Shown piece after piece: positions 17,518-27,165 of a stretch of 64,000 nucleotides of DNA (positions are counted from its first letter, which is position 1; each line of letters opens with the position of its first letter). The position numbers were made by a program, and so were the translations under genes. The DNA lies in the NCBI GenBank assembly GCA_005402585.1, contig BIFP01000019.1:62001-126000 (forward strand), given 5' to 3'. Below the pieces are notes generated by a model. It saw only the letters and a program-made list of their open reading frames with translations, made no database searches and was not told where the DNA came from. The stretch comes from Micromonosporaceae bacterium KJ-029. GTDB lineage: Bacteria; Actinomycetota; Actinomycetes; Mycobacteriales; Micromonosporaceae.

Positions 17518-18695
17518 CCCACCACCACCGATCGGCGCCGGCCGGCGTCGCCCACCGCGCCACCGCCGGCTACCAGACGGTGTACGGCGGGCCGCCCGCC
17601 GGCCGCTGGGCGGCTCCCGGCCGGGTCAACCTGATCGGCGAGCACACCGACTACAACGACGGGTTCGTGCTGCCGTTCGCGCTGCCGCTGCGAACCGTCG
17701 CCGCCGCCGGGCCGCAGTCCGGCGACCGCTGGACGGTCTGGTCCGAGCTGACCGGCGAGACGGTCGCCTTCGGCGCCGACGAGGTGGCCGCCCCCGGCCG
17801 GGTCACCGGCTGGGCAGCGTACGTGGCCGGGGTGGTGTGGGCGCTGCGCGAGGCGGGCCACGTCGTGCCCGGGGCACGGCTGGCCGTCGCCTCCGACGTG
17901 CCGCTCGGCGCCGGGCTCTCCTCCTCCGCCGCGCTGGAGGCCGCCGTACTCACCGCCCTGGTCGACCTCGGCGGGCTGGACCTGCCCGCCCAGCACCAGC
18001 CCCGGCTGGCCCAGCGCGCCGAGAACCACTACGTCGGCGCGCCGACCGGCATCATGGACCAGTCGGCGGCGATCCGCTGCCGGGCCGGGCACGCCCTCTT
18101 CCTCGACTGCCGCACCGAGCAGGTGGAGCACATCCCGTTCGACCTGGATCCCGCCGGCCTCGCCGTGCTGGTGGTCGACAGCCACGCCCCGCACCGGCAC
18201 GCCGACGGCGAGTACGCGGCCCGCCGCGCCACCTGCGAGAAGGCCGCAGCCCTGCTCGGCGTACCCGCGCTGCGGGACGTGCCCGCCGCCGGCCTCGACG
18301 ACGCGCTGGCCCGGCTGCCCGACGACGAAACCCGCCGCCGGGTCCGGCACGTGGTCACCGAGAACCAGCGGGTGCTGGACACCGTCGCGCTGCTGCGCAC
18401 CGGACAGGCCCGCCACATCGGGCCCCTGCTCACCGCCTCGCACGCCTCCATGCGCGACGACTTCGCCATCACCGTGCCCGAGGTGGACACCGCCGTCGAG
18501 GCCGCGCTCGCCGCCGGCGCGCTCGGCGCCCGGATGACCGGTGGCGGCTTCGGCGGCTGCGTACTCGCCCTGGTCGAGACGGACCGGGCCGACATGGTCG
18601 CCACAGCCGTCACGGCCGCCTACGGCGAACGCGGCTACACCGCCCCCACCCTGACCACCGTCACCCCCGCCCCCGGCGCCGCCAGCCTGGCCTGA
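17514..18695 (+). CDS. galK: Galactokinase
   Basis: Phosphorylates galactose to galactose-1-phosphate. 393 residues, usual length. Galactokinase signature GRVNLIGEHTDYNDGFVLP (about 29-47), GHMP ATP loop PLGAGLSSSAALE (about 133-145) and the third motif MTGGGFGGC (about 341-349). The GTG start overlaps the galE stop. galT is not next to these genes, so the uridylyltransferase must be elsewhere in the genome. Converges with cysN. Confidence 0.96.
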   Translation: MTHHHRSAPAGVAHRATAGYQTVYGGPPAGRWAAPGRVNLIGEHTDYNDGFVLPFALPLRTVAAAGPQSGDRWTVWSELTGETVAFGADEVAAPGRVTGWAAYVAGVVWALREAGHVVPGARLAVASDVPLGAGLSSSAALEAAVLTALVDLGGLDLPAQHQPRLAQRAENHYVGAPTGIMDQSAAIRCRAGHALFLDCRTEQVEHIPFDLDPAGLAVLVVDSHAPHRHADGEYAARRATCEKAAALLGVPALRDVPAAGLDDALARLPDDETRRRVRHVVTENQRVLDTVALLRTGQARHIGPLLTASHASMRDDFAITVPEVDTAVEAALAAGALGARMTGGGFGGCVLALVETDRADMVATAVTAAYGERGYTAPTLTTVTPAPGAASLA

Positions 18696-18750
18696 CGCTC
18701 CAATCGCGCACCGCCCCGGCGGCGCCAGTGTCTCGACGCGGCGCGCTCGA

Positions 18751-20085
18751 TCAGGCGGCCTCGACGATCATGCCGGCGCCGACGGTGCGGTTGGTGGTCT
18801 CGTCGATGATCACGAAGCCGCCGGTGGTGCGGTTGCGGCGGTACTCGTCGGCCAGCAGCGGAATTGTCGTCCGCAGCCGGACCCGGCCGATCTCGTTGAG
18901 CCGCAACTCGCTCACCGACTCGTCCCGGTGCAGCGAGTTGATGTCGAGGCGGTAGTGCAGCCCACGGACGATCGCCCGGGCCGAGCGAGTCGTGTGCTTG
19001 ATCGCGTACTTGCCGCCGACCTGCAACGGGCGGGTCTCGTCCATCCAGCAGACCATCGCCTCGACGTCCTGCGCGACCGCTGGCGCGTTGTTCGGCCGGC
19101 AGATCATGTCACCCCGGGAGATGTCGATCTCGTCTTCCAGCCGTACCGTCACCGACATCGGCGGGAACGCCTCCGCGACCGGCCCGTCAGCGGTCTCCAC
19201 CGACTTGATCCGGCTGGTGAAGCCCGACGGCAGCACCATCACCTCGTCGCCCGGCTTGAGCACCCCGGAGGCCACCTGACCGGCGTAGCCCCGGTAGTCG
19301 GTGACCGTGGTCGACTGCGGGCGGATCACGTACTGCACCGGGAAACGGACGTCGACCAGGTTGCGGTCGCTGGCGATGTGCACCCGCTCCAGGTGGTGCA
19401 GCAGCGCCGGGCCTTCGTACCAGGGCATGCTCGCCGAGCGGGTGACGATGTTGTCGCCCTTCAACGCGGAGATCGGCACCACGGTCAGATCCGGCACGTC
19501 GAGCTTCGCGGCGAACGCGGTGAACTCGTCGGCGATCCGCTCGAAGACCTCCTGCGAGAAGTCGACCAGATCCATCTTGTTGACGCAGAGCACCAGGTGC
19601 GGCACCCGCAGCAGGGAGCAGAGGAAGGCGTGCCGGCGGGACTGCTCGACCAGACCCTTGCGGGCGTCCACCAGGATCAGCGCCAGGTCGGCGGTGGAGG
19701 CGCCGGTGACCATGTTCCGGGTGTACTGGATGTGCCCGGGGGTGTCGGCGATGATGAACTTGCGCCGGGGTGTCGCGAAGTAGCGGTACGCCACGTCGAT
19801 GGTGATGCCCTGCTCCCGCTCGGCCCGCAGCCCGTCGGTGAGCAACGCCAGGTTGGTGTACTCGTCGCCACGGGCGGCGCTGACCGCCTCCACGGCGGCC
19901 AACTGGTCGGTGAACAGCGACTTCGTGTCATACAGCAGCCGGCCGATCAGGGTCGACTTGCCGTCGTCCACGCTGCCGGCCGTGGCGAAGCGCAGCAGGT
20001 CCATCGGGCGGGCCTCCGGAACGGCCTGGCCGCCGGTGCGCGCCGCCTCCGCTGCGTCGGCGGCAGCGAGCGTCTCGGTAGTCAT
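18751..20085 (-). CDS. cysN: Sulfate adenylyltransferase, large (GTPase) subunit
   Basis: Couples GTP hydrolysis to sulfate activation (APS formation) with CysD. 444 residues. GTPase motifs: GSVDDGKSTLIGRL (about 36-49), switch EQGITIDVAYRYF, DTPGH (about 114-118) and NKMDLVD (about 169-175). No APS kinase (CysC) domain is fused, as the protein stops after the EF-Tu-like beta-barrels. ATG at 20085 shares its A with the cysD stop (TGATG), showing translational coupling in a cysD-cysN operon. Confidence 0.96.
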   Translation of the reverse strand: MTTETLAAADAAEAARTGGQAVPEARPMDLLRFATAGSVDDGKSTLIGRLLYDTKSLFTDQLAAVEAVSAARGDEYTNLALLTDGLRAEREQGITIDVAYRYFATPRRKFIIADTPGHIQYTRNMVTGASTADLALILVDARKGLVEQSRRHAFLCSLLRVPHLVLCVNKMDLVDFSQEVFERIADEFTAFAAKLDVPDLTVVPISALKGDNIVTRSASMPWYEGPALLHHLERVHIASDRNLVDVRFPVQYVIRPQSTTVTDYRGYAGQVASGVLKPGDEVMVLPSGFTSRIKSVETADGPVAEAFPPMSVTVRLEDEIDISRGDMICRPNNAPAVAQDVEAMVCWMDETRPLQVGGKYAIKHTTRSARAIVRGLHYRLDINSLHRDESVSELRLNEIGRVRLRTTIPLLADEYRRNRTTGGFVIIDETTNRTVGAGMIVEAA

Positions 20086-20996
20086 CAGAAGTAGCCCTCC
20101 CGCTTGCGGTCCTCCATCGCGGCCTCGCTGACCCGGTCGTCACCCCGGGTCGCCCCGCGCTCGGTGATCCGGGTCGCGGCGACCTCCTCGATGACCTTCT
20201 CGACCGTGTCCGCGTCGGAGCGGACCGCCGCCGTGCAGGAGGCGTCGCCCACGGTGCGGTACCGCACCTGGGCCTTGAACCGCTCCTCGCCGGCCCGGGC
20301 CGGCAGGAACTCGTTGACCGCGTAGAGCATCCCGTCCCGCTCGACCACCTCGCGCTCGTGCGCGTAGTAGATCGACGGAAGCTCGATCCGCTCCCGGGCG
20401 ATGTAGTGCCACACGTCCAACTCGGTCCAGTTGGACAGCGGAAAGACCCGGATCGACTCGCCGGGGTGGTGCCGGCCGTTGTAGAGCGACCACAACTCCG
20501 GCCGCTGGTTCTTCGGATCCCACTGGCCGAACTCGTCGCGGAAGCTGAACATCCGCTCCTTCGCCCGAGCCTTCTCCTCGTCCCGCCGGGCCCCGCCGAA
20601 GAGCGCGTCGAACCGATGCTTCTCCACCGCGTCGAGCAGCACCGGCGTCTGGATCCGGTTGCGCATCCCGTCCGCCGACTCCCGGACCAGCCCGCTGGCC
20701 AGGGCCTCCGGCACGCTGGCCACCACCAGGTGCAGGTTCAGCTCGGCGACCCGCCGGTCGCGGTACTCCAGCACCTCGGGAAAGTTGTGGCCGGTGTCGA
20801 CGTGCATCACCGGGAAGGGGATCTGGGCCGGGGCGAACGCCTTCTGCGCCAACCGGAGCATGACGATCGAGTCCTTGCCGCCGGAGAACAGCAGGACCGG
20901 CCGCTCCATCTCGGCGACCACCTCGCGCATCACGAAGACGCTCTCCGCCTCCAGCGCGTCGAGATGGGTCACCTGATAAGCCGCGGTCGCGGTCAT
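20085..20996 (-). CDS. cysD: Sulfate adenylyltransferase, small subunit
   Basis: ATP-pyrophosphatase subunit that forms adenylylsulfate. 303 residues from ATG 20996. PP-loop LFSGGKDSIVMLRLAQKA (about 34-51), MHVDTGHNFPEVLEYRD and the GGARRDEEKARAKER region are characteristic. The C-terminus ERGATRGDDRVSEAAMEDRKREGYF is the conserved CysD tail, here seen to its last residue. Operon with cysN; cysQ lies 74 bp upstream on the same strand and may be transcribed with them. Confidence 0.96.
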   Translation of the reverse strand: MTATAAYQVTHLDALEAESVFVMREVVAEMERPVLLFSGGKDSIVMLRLAQKAFAPAQIPFPVMHVDTGHNFPEVLEYRDRRVAELNLHLVVASVPEALASGLVRESADGMRNRIQTPVLLDAVEKHRFDALFGGARRDEEKARAKERMFSFRDEFGQWDPKNQRPELWSLYNGRHHPGESIRVFPLSNWTELDVWHYIARERIELPSIYYAHEREVVERDGMLYAVNEFLPARAGEERFKAQVRYRTVGDASCTAAVRSDADTVEKVIEEVAATRITERGATRGDDRVSEAAMEDRKREGYF

Positions 20997-21070
20997 GACA
21001 CTGGCTCGGTTCGCTCGGTCATCCGCTTTCCAGACCTTTCCGGTCGGGGATGTCAGAAAGTAGCGCCAGG

Positions 21071-21904
21071 CTACCCGCAATGCCGGCGCAGCGCCGCAAG
21101 CAACCGACTGGCGAGATCCTTGCGGCACACCAGCAGATCGGGCAGACGCGGATCCGCCTCGTTGTATTTCAGCGCAGAACCGTCGATCCGGGAAGCATGC
21201 AGTCCGGTGGCCGTCGCCACAGCCACCGGCGCCGCCGAGTCCCACTCGTACTGCCCACCGGCGTGGATGTACGCGTCCACCTCGCCGCTGATCACCGCGG
21301 CGATCTTCGCTCCGGCGGAGCCCATTGGCACCAACCGCGCCCCGACCTCCTCGGCCAGGTCGGTCAGGAACACCGGCGGCCGGCTCCGGCTGGCCGCCAG
21401 CCGGATCCTCCGGGCGCCACCCACGGTCGCGGCCTCCGGCGTCATCGGCGGGTACCCGGGCGGGTAGTCCGTACCCACCACCCGGTGCTGCGCCGGCAAT
21501 CCGACGGCGCCGGCGACCAGACCGTGCGGAGTCGGCGCGTTGCGCGCCCAGAGCGCCACGTGCACCGCCCAGTCCGCGCGGCCCTCCTCGCTGAACTCCC
21601 GCGTACCGTCCAACGGGTCGACGATCCACACCCGGTCCGCGGTCAACCGGGAGACCGTCGCGGCGTTCACCTCGGCCGCCCAGGCCAGCCGGGAACCCTC
21701 GTCCTCCTCGGAGAGCACCGCGTCATCCGGGCGCCACTTCGCCAGCTCGGTCCGGATCAGGTCGTGCGAGACCTTGTCCCCCGCCGACTTCAGCGCACCG
21801 GGATCGGCGAACCCCATCTCCGTTCGCAGGCCCAGCAACACCTGACCGGCCTGATCCGCCAACCACCGCGCGAAAGCACCATCGATCATCGGTGGACTGC
21901 TCAT
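21071..21904 (-). CDS. cysQ: 3'(2'),5'-bisphosphate nucleotidase / inositol-phosphatase-like
   Basis: Removes 3'-phosphoadenosine 5'-phosphate produced by sulfate assimilation. 277 residues. Metal-binding motifs of the Li-sensitive phosphatase family are visible: SEEDEG (about 65-70), WIVDPLDGTREF (about 92-103) and YEWDSAAPVAVA (about 218-229). Placed directly before cysD-cysN on the same strand, which supports the CysQ role over a general inositol monophosphatase. Confidence 0.92.
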   Translation of the reverse strand: MSSPPMIDGAFARWLADQAGQVLLGLRTEMGFADPGALKSAGDKVSHDLIRTELAKWRPDDAVLSEEDEGSRLAWAAEVNAATVSRLTADRVWIVDPLDGTREFSEEGRADWAVHVALWARNAPTPHGLVAGAVGLPAQHRVVGTDYPPGYPPMTPEAATVGGARRIRLAASRSRPPVFLTDLAEEVGARLVPMGSAGAKIAAVISGEVDAYIHAGGQYEWDSAAPVAVATATGLHASRIDGSALKYNEADPRLPDLLVCRKDLASRLLAALRRHCG

Positions 21905-21981
21905 GCTCCCGCTCCCGTCGCCTCGCCGCGATCCGCGTACGCCGAGCAGCCGGCCCCGCCCGGCCGCCGAACCCGCAGACT

Positions 21982-22001
21982 ACCGGGCCGGTCGGCCCGG
22001 T
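21982..22001 (-). terminator. 9-bp GC hairpin after pth
   Basis: ACCGGGCCG (21982-21990), loop GT, CGGCCCGGT (21993-22001), ending eight bases beyond the pth stop. A compact stem without U tract, as usual in actinobacteria. Confidence 0.55.
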
Positions 22002-22008
22002 CCGCCGC

Positions 22009-22599
22009 TCAGGCCCCGTGGTAGAGGTTCTGCGTCGGCTCCACGCCCCGGGTGACCACGGATTCGACCACGTCAGCGGCCCGGTCCACCAGAAAGTCCA
22101 ACTCCTTGCGCTCCACTGAGCCGAAATCGGACAACACGTAGTCCGCCGGGTCCTGCCGCCCCGGCGGGCGACCAATCCCGAACCGCACCCGCACGTACTC
22201 CTTCGTGCCCAACGACTTCGACATCGACCGCAGGCCGTTGTGCCCGCCCTCGCCCCCGCCGCACTTGAGCCGCAGCTGGCCGTAGCCGATGTCCAACTCG
22301 TCGTGCACCGCGATCACCCGGTCCGGCGGCACCTTGTAGAACTGGGCCAGGCTGGCCACCGGCCCGCCGGAGAGATTCATGTAGGTCAGCGGCTTGGCCA
22401 GCACCAGCTTCGGGCCACCGAAGCCGAGCCGCCCCTCGGCGACCTCCGCCATCGCCCGCTTGTGCCGGCCGAACTTCGCGCCCAGCCGGCCGGCCAACAG
22501 GTCGGCCACCATGAACCCGACGTTGTGCCGGTTGCCCGCGTACTCCCGACCCGGATTACCCAGGCCGACCACCAGCCACGGCCCGGTCTCGTCCGTCAC
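22009..22599 (-). CDS. pth: Peptidyl-tRNA hydrolase
   Basis: Frees tRNA from prematurely released peptidyl-tRNAs. 196 residues. Conserved start [22 protein letters not shown] (split: GLGNPG at about 12-17 and catalytic His in RHNVGF about 25), [10 protein letters not shown] (about 69-78) and [14 protein letters not shown] with GGHNGLRS following. Member of the conserved pth-rplY-prs-glmU block, all on the minus strand. Confidence 0.96.
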   Translation of the reverse strand: MTDETGPWLVVGLGNPGREYAGNRHNVGFMVADLLAGRLGAKFGRHKRAMAEVAEGRLGFGGPKLVLAKPLTYMNLSGGPVASLAQFYKVPPDRVIAVHDELDIGYGQLRLKCGGGEGGHNGLRSMSKSLGTKEYVRVRFGIGRPPGRQDPADYVLSDFGSVERKELDFLVDRAADVVESVVTRGVEPTQNLYHGA

Positions 22600-22654
22600 C
22601 GTCCGTCCCTTCCGTCATCCCGCGCACCGCCACCCGGCGGCCGACCCGATACGC

Positions 22655-22689
22655 CGACAGGCGCCCCCGGAAACCGGGGACGCCTGTCG
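22655..22689 (-). terminator. 16-bp hairpin after rplY
   Basis: Arms 22655-22670 and 22674-22689 with a 3-base loop. On the minus-strand RNA the single non-Watson-Crick position is a G-U pair. It lies 18 bases past the rplY stop, ahead of pth. Confidence 0.75.
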
Positions 22690-22706
22690 CACAGCCTGCG
22701 GACCGA

Positions 22707-23414
22707 TCAGGCCTCGGGCTTCGCCTCGGCGGTCTCCTCGCCACCCGCGGCGGCGGGCTCGCCGGCCTCGGCGCCCTCGGAGGACTCGGCGGTCTCCTCG
22801 CCGACCCCGGCCTCGGCCTCCTCGTCGGCCACCTCGATCTCGGGGAGGGTGGCCTCGAGCTGCTCGGCGGTCGGCGCCGCGGTGACCGTGGCGACCGCCA
22901 GCTCCGGGTCAGCGGCCAGCTCGACACCGGACGGCAGCTCGACGTCGGCGGCGGTCACCTGGACACCCGGCTCGGCGCCCTCGATCGAAGCCTCCAGGTG
23001 GTCCGGCACCTTGGTCGCCTCGGCGGTCACCGAGAGGGTGTCGTGGTCGTGCACGATCAGCGTGTCCTTCGCCGCCTCACCGGTCAGCTGGACAGGCACC
23101 TCGACGGTGACCTTCTCGCCCCGGCGCACCAGCAGCAGGTCGACGTGCTCGAACGTGTCCTTGATCGGGTCACGCTGGATAGCCTTCGGCAGCGCCAGCG
23201 CCTGGGTGCCGTCGCTGACCTCGATCGCCAACAGCTGGTTGGCGCCACCGTTACGGATCGCCGCCGCGAACTCGCGGGCCGGCAGCGCGATGTGCTTGGG
23301 CTTCTCGCCATGGCCGTACAGCACGGCGGGCACCTTGCCGGCCCGGCGGGTACGACGGGCACCACCCTTGCCGAACTCGGTGCGGGGCTCGGCGCTGATC
23401 TTTACCTCGGACAC
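22707..23414 (-). CDS. rplY: 50S ribosomal protein L25, general stress (Ctc) form
   Basis: Binds 5S rRNA. 235 residues from GTG 23414, after AGGAG at seven bases. L25 domain about 1-95 (EFGKGGARRTRRAGKVPAVLYGHG), TL5/Ctc domain about 100-190, then a 45-residue tail of Glu, Ala and Gly typical of actinobacterial L25. The start further upstream at 23525 would add an unrelated basic stretch and is not credible. Followed by a strong hairpin. Confidence 0.95.
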   Translation of the reverse strand: MSEVKISAEPRTEFGKGGARRTRRAGKVPAVLYGHGEKPKHIALPAREFAAAIRNGGANQLLAIEVSDGTQALALPKAIQRDPIKDTFEHVDLLLVRRGEKVTVEVPVQLTGEAAKDTLIVHDHDTLSVTAEATKVPDHLEASIEGAEPGVQVTAADVELPSGVELAADPELAVATVTAAPTAEQLEATLPEIEVADEEAEAGVGEETAESSEGAEAGEPAAAGGEETAEAKPEA

Positions 23415-23678
23415 GGGGAAACTCCTGATGCTTCGCTGCGGCAGCTTGTCGTCTGGCGGTGCTGGGCGGGGGGCTCGCAGGGGCTCATGCGTCAGAACGA
23501 CTGCCCGGAGCACCGCGTCGATCACGGTGCCTCCGTGCGGCGCTTTTCAGCGGCCCGCAGGGCACCCTCGCCGTGGCAACCGCACCAGTCTACCCGAGCA
23601 ATTTCCCGCAGGTTCCGGCAGTCCCCGAACACCCGATCCGCCGAGCCACCAGCCCGCGGGAGACCGCCCCGCCCCGGC

Positions 23679-23717
23679 GCGCGGACGGGTCGCCCACAAC
23701 GGCCGACCCGTCCGCGC
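23679..23717 (-). terminator. 14-bp perfect hairpin after prs
   Basis: GCGCGGACGGGTCG (23679-23692) and its exact complement (23704-23717) around an 11-base loop, 25 bases past the prs stop. Confidence 0.7.
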
Positions 23718-23742
23718 CGGAGCACTCAGAACCGCGCAGCGG

Positions 23743-24723
23743 TCAGCTCAGCCCACCGAAGAGGGTGGTCACCGAGCCGTCGTCGAACACCTCGCGGATG
23801 GCCCGGGCCAGCAGCGGCGCGATGGACAGCACGGTGAGCTTGTCGAGCTGCTTCTCCGGCGGCAACGGGAGCGTGTTGGTCACCACCACCTCGCTGATCG
23901 GGCTGTTCTTCAACCGCTCGGTGGCCGGGTCGGAGAGCAGCGCGTGGGTGGAGGCCACGATCACGTCCGCCGCGCCCGACTCCTTCAGGATGTCCGCCGC
24001 CCTGCAGATCGTGCCACCCGTGTCGATCATGTCGTCGACGACCAGGCAGACCCGGCCCTCGACCTCGCCGACCACCCGGTTCGCCACCACCTGGTTCGGC
24101 TTCAACGGATCCCGCGTCTTGTGGATGAACGCCAGCGGGCAGCCGCCCAACCGGTCGGTCCACCGCTCGGCCACCCGTACCCGCCCCGAGTCCGGCGCGA
24201 CCACGGTCATCGGCCGGCCCGCGTACTTCTGCTCCACGTACTCGGCGAGGATGTCCATCGCGAAGAGGTGGTCCACCGGGCCGTCGAAGAAGCCCTGGAT
24301 CTGCGCGGTGTGCAGGTCCACGGTGAGAATCCGGTTCGCCCCCGCGGTCTTCAACAGGTCGGCGATCAGCCGCGCCGAGATCGGCTCCCGACCGCGGTGC
24401 TTCTTGTCCTGCCGGGCGTACGGATAGAACGGCAGGACAACCGTGATCCGCTTGGCCGAACCGCGCTTCAGCGCGTCGATCATGATCAGGGTCTCCATGA
24501 CCCACGTGTTCACCCCGTGCGTGACGGACTGCACCACGAAGGCGTCCGAACCACGTACCGAGTCCTTGAACCGTACGAAGATCTCGCCGTTGGCGAACTC
24601 GTACGCGTCGGCCGGCGTCGGCGCGACGCCGAGCACCTCGCCGATCTCCTTGGCCAGATCCGGGAAACCCCGTCCGGAGAAGAGCATCAGGCTCTTGCGG
24701 TTTTCGGCGACGATGCTGCCCAT
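23743..24723 (-). CDS. prs: Ribose-phosphate pyrophosphokinase
   Basis: Makes PRPP from ribose 5-phosphate and ATP. 326 residues from ATG 24723, the usual length. Motifs: SRGFPDLA-like start (SGRGFPDLAKEI), FANGEIFVRF, PYARQDKKHRGREPISARL (about 105-123), DLHTAQIQGFF and the PRPP-binding VVDDMIDTGGT (about 228-238). It follows glmU by 61 bp on the same strand, as in other actinobacteria. Confidence 0.97.
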   Translation of the reverse strand: MGSIVAENRKSLMLFSGRGFPDLAKEIGEVLGVAPTPADAYEFANGEIFVRFKDSVRGSDAFVVQSVTHGVNTWVMETLIMIDALKRGSAKRITVVLPFYPYARQDKKHRGREPISARLIADLLKTAGANRILTVDLHTAQIQGFFDGPVDHLFAMDILAEYVEQKYAGRPMTVVAPDSGRVRVAERWTDRLGGCPLAFIHKTRDPLKPNQVVANRVVGEVEGRVCLVVDDMIDTGGTICRAADILKESGAADVIVASTHALLSDPATERLKNSPISEVVVTNTLPLPPEKQLDKLTVLSIAPLLARAIREVFDDGSVTTLFGGLS

Positions 24724-24784
24724 GGGCCCGTCTGCTCCCGTTTTGGTCGGTGGTACCCGGCCTACGGTGGTGGTCGGCCGGGGA

Positions 24785-26320
24785 CTATTCGGTTGCAGTA
24801 TCTCCCGTCCCGAACGTACGGCCCACCGGCTCGGCGGCGCCGTGGATTGCCTCACCTTCGCTTGCGGCCGGGGTCGCAGCCGCCGCACCCTGCGCATCCC
24901 GCAGCGCACGCTCGGCCGCCTCCGCGGAGGCCGTACCGGGGCGCTTGCGCGCCACCCACCCCTCGACGCTGCGCTGCGGCGCCCGGGTCACCCCGAGCGC
25001 ACCCGGCGGCACGTCCTTGCTGATCGCGCTACCCGCCGCCACGTACGCCCCGGCGCCGACCTCGACCGGCGCGATCAGGCTGGTGTCGCAGCCCACGAAC
25101 GCCGCCTCGCCGACCACCGTGCGATTCTTGTTCACCCCGTCATAGTTCACGAAGATCGTCGCCGCGCCGATGTTCGCCCGCGCCCCGATCGTCGCGTCAC
25201 CCACGTACGACAGGTGTGGCACCTTGGCACCCGGGCCCAGCTCAGAGTTCTTCACCTCGACGAACGTGCCGACCTTTGACTTCTCCGCCAGCCGCGCGTC
25301 CGGCCGCAGGTACGCGTACGGACCTACGCTGGCGCCCGGCCCGACCTCGGCGCCGATCGCATGACTGCGCAGCACCGTCGCGCCGGCGCCGACCACCGTG
25401 TCGACCAGCGTCACGTCCGGCCCGACCACCGCCTCGCTGCCGACCACCGAACCGCCGCGCAACTGGGTGTTCTGGTCCACCACCGCGTCCCGATCCAGGG
25501 CCACGGTCACGTCGATCCACGTCGTCTCCGGGTCGAGCAGGCTCACCCCGGCCCGCATCCAGCGCTCGTTGACCCGGTCCCGGAGCAGCCGCCGCAGCGC
25601 CGCCAGCTCCACCCGGTCGTTGCAGCCGAGCGTCTCGGTGTGATCGGCCGCCAGGTGCACCGCCACCGGCTCGCCTGCGGAGACCAGCAGCGCGAAGACG
25701 TCGGTCAGGTACTCCTCGCCCTGGTCGTTGTCCGTGGAGAGCTTGCCGAGCACGTCCCGCAGCCGGACCGCGTCGAACGCGTAGATGCCGGCGTTGATCT
25801 CCCGGATCGCCAGCTGGGCGGGGGTGGCGTCGCGCTGCTCGACGATCTGCTCCAGTCGCCCCGCGGCGCCTCGCACGATCCGGCCGAGACCGGTCGGATC
25901 CGGCACCTCCGCGGCCAGCACGGTCGCCGCCGCACCCTCGCTCTCGTGCGCCGCCACCAGCGCGGCGACCGTCTCCGGCCGCAGCAGCGGCACGTCGCCG
26001 TTGAGCACCACCACGGTGCCGGTCGCCTCCGGCGCGCCCTCCAACGCGATCCGCACCGCGTGCCCGGTGCCGAGCTGCTCGGCCTGGAACACCGCGGTGG
26101 CCCCCGGCGCGATCTCGGACAGGTGCGCCCGAACCTGGTCCGCACCGTGTCCGACCACCACCATCGTCTGCTGCGCCGCGAGCGGGTCGGCCGCGTTGAG
26201 CACGTGACCGAGCAGCGTCCGGCCGAGCAGCGGGTGCAGCACCTTGGGCAGTGCGGACTTCATCCGCTTGCCCTCACCCGCGGCAAGCACGACGACGGTA
26301 CGGGGGTGGGGCTCGGACAC
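24785..26320 (-). CDS. glmU: Bifunctional GlcNAc-1-P uridyltransferase / GlcN-1-P acetyltransferase
   Basis: Makes UDP-GlcNAc for peptidoglycan and other glycans. 511 residues from GTG 26320. Pyrophosphorylase domain about 1-240 with VVVLAAGEGKRMKS and NGDVPLLRPE. Left-handed beta-helix acetyltransferase about 260-460 with hexapeptide repeats, the KSKVGTFVEVKNSELG region and NYDGVNKNRTVVG. An extra tail of about 50 Ala/Glu-rich residues follows, as in mycobacterial GlmU. Linked to prs downstream. Confidence 0.96.
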   Translation of the reverse strand: MSEPHPRTVVVLAAGEGKRMKSALPKVLHPLLGRTLLGHVLNAADPLAAQQTMVVVGHGADQVRAHLSEIAPGATAVFQAEQLGTGHAVRIALEGAPEATGTVVVLNGDVPLLRPETVAALVAAHESEGAAATVLAAEVPDPTGLGRIVRGAAGRLEQIVEQRDATPAQLAIREINAGIYAFDAVRLRDVLGKLSTDNDQGEEYLTDVFALLVSAGEPVAVHLAADHTETLGCNDRVELAALRRLLRDRVNERWMRAGVSLLDPETTWIDVTVALDRDAVVDQNTQLRGGSVVGSEAVVGPDVTLVDTVVGAGATVLRSHAIGAEVGPGASVGPYAYLRPDARLAEKSKVGTFVEVKNSELGPGAKVPHLSYVGDATIGARANIGAATIFVNYDGVNKNRTVVGEAAFVGCDTSLIAPVEVGAGAYVAAGSAISKDVPPGALGVTRAPQRSVEGWVARKRPGTASAEAAERALRDAQGAAAATPAASEGEAIHGAAEPVGRTFGTGDTATE

Positions 26321-26417
26321 GACGTGGCTCCCGTCGGGACGCGGACAGTCTCGCGGCCATGCTATCCGGACAATCCGGTCTGGTTGACACGGCCACGAGG
26401 ATCGGCAGTTATCCGAG

Positions 26418-26489
26418 CTGGGGTGCCTGGATTCGAACCAGGAGCTCAAGGCTCCAAAGGCCTGCGGGTTGCCGTTACCCCACACCCCA
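26418..26489 (-). tRNA. tRNA-Gln (anticodon UUG)
   Basis: 72 nt with a perfect 7-bp acceptor stem (TGGGGTG/CACCCCA), discriminator G, and a T-arm CCTGG-TTCGAAT-CCAGG. The D-arm is GGG...CCC and the anticodon loop CTTTGGA gives TTG at positions 34-36. The first pair of the anticodon stem is a C/T mismatch, leaving four good pairs. CCA is not encoded. It lies 97 bp upstream of glmU on the same strand. Confidence 0.9.
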
Positions 26490-26517
26490 TTGCCATGTCA
26501 AGCCGCAACGCCCCACA

Positions 26518-27165
26518 TCAATCCCCGATTGTGCGCTCTGCCGCGGCCCGGAACAGCTCGGCGATCATACCTTCAATCCGCCAGTCGAGCTCGCGGCTAC
26601 TCGGCACATTGACCACGAGGCAGCCTCGGTAGCCCTCGCCGGTGTTGTGGCGGACGGTGACGGGGTTGTGCTTCTTCAAGCTTGCCCGCTGAAAACGGTC
26701 GAGCGGCAACCCCAGCTCGGCTGCCCACCACTCATCCGCCGCGTCGGCGTCGGCGGAGTCGTGAATGCTCACCCGGTAGGTCGCCGCAGCACGATCGACC
26801 CCGCACGCTTCGGGAAACCGCAGAAAGAGCAGGAGCAGCCCCGGGTCACTGTTGATGAACTGCACGTGGTCGTAACGGCGCCATGGTTTGGACTTCGCAC
26901 CCTCGCACCAGTAGATCGCCGCGCCGAGCAGCAGGAGATCCCGATCGTCGAGACGACCGACGTCCTCGGCAGCCGATGCGTGGACCTCCGCCTGCGCCTC
27001 GTCGCGTGCCCGGCGGTACGCCGCCCACCGCGCGTCGGTCATGGTCTTCGAGTGGGCCCGGCGGCGCTCCCTCTCCTCCCCCTCGTCCCGGTCGAGAGGT
27101 AGGTGCCGGACCCAGAGGTACGCCGTCGACCTGCTCACCCCCAGCCGCCGCGCGATCTCCGGCAC
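26518..27165 (-). CDS. HTH protein with a homing-endonuclease-like C-terminal domain, N-terminus probably lost
   Basis: 215 residues from GTG 27165. The protein opens in the middle of an HTH (PEIARRLGVSRSTAYLWVRHLPL), then a basic linker, then about 130 residues resembling LAGLIDADG-fold proteins: YWCEGAKS, FINSDPGLLLLFLRF, IHDSADADAADEWW, YRGCLVVNV and a final WRIEGMIAEL. In frame upstream of the GTG there are still HTH-like residues (LRSAGHS) but no other start before a stop. The reading frame with a normal start lies one base out of register (27166-27256). The gene is therefore probably a frameshift product, or starts unusually. DNA-binding or endonuclease function is inferred from fold resemblance only. 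It lies 28 bp from the tRNA-Gln gene. Confidence 0.6.
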   Translation of the reverse strand: MPEIARRLGVSRSTAYLWVRHLPLDRDEGEERERRRAHSKTMTDARWAAYRRARDEAQAEVHASAAEDVGRLDDRDLLLLGAAIYWCEGAKSKPWRRYDHVQFINSDPGLLLLFLRFPEACGVDRAAATYRVSIHDSADADAADEWWAAELGLPLDRFQRASLKKHNPVTVRHNTGEGYRGCLVVNVPSSRELDWRIEGMIAELFRAAAERTIGD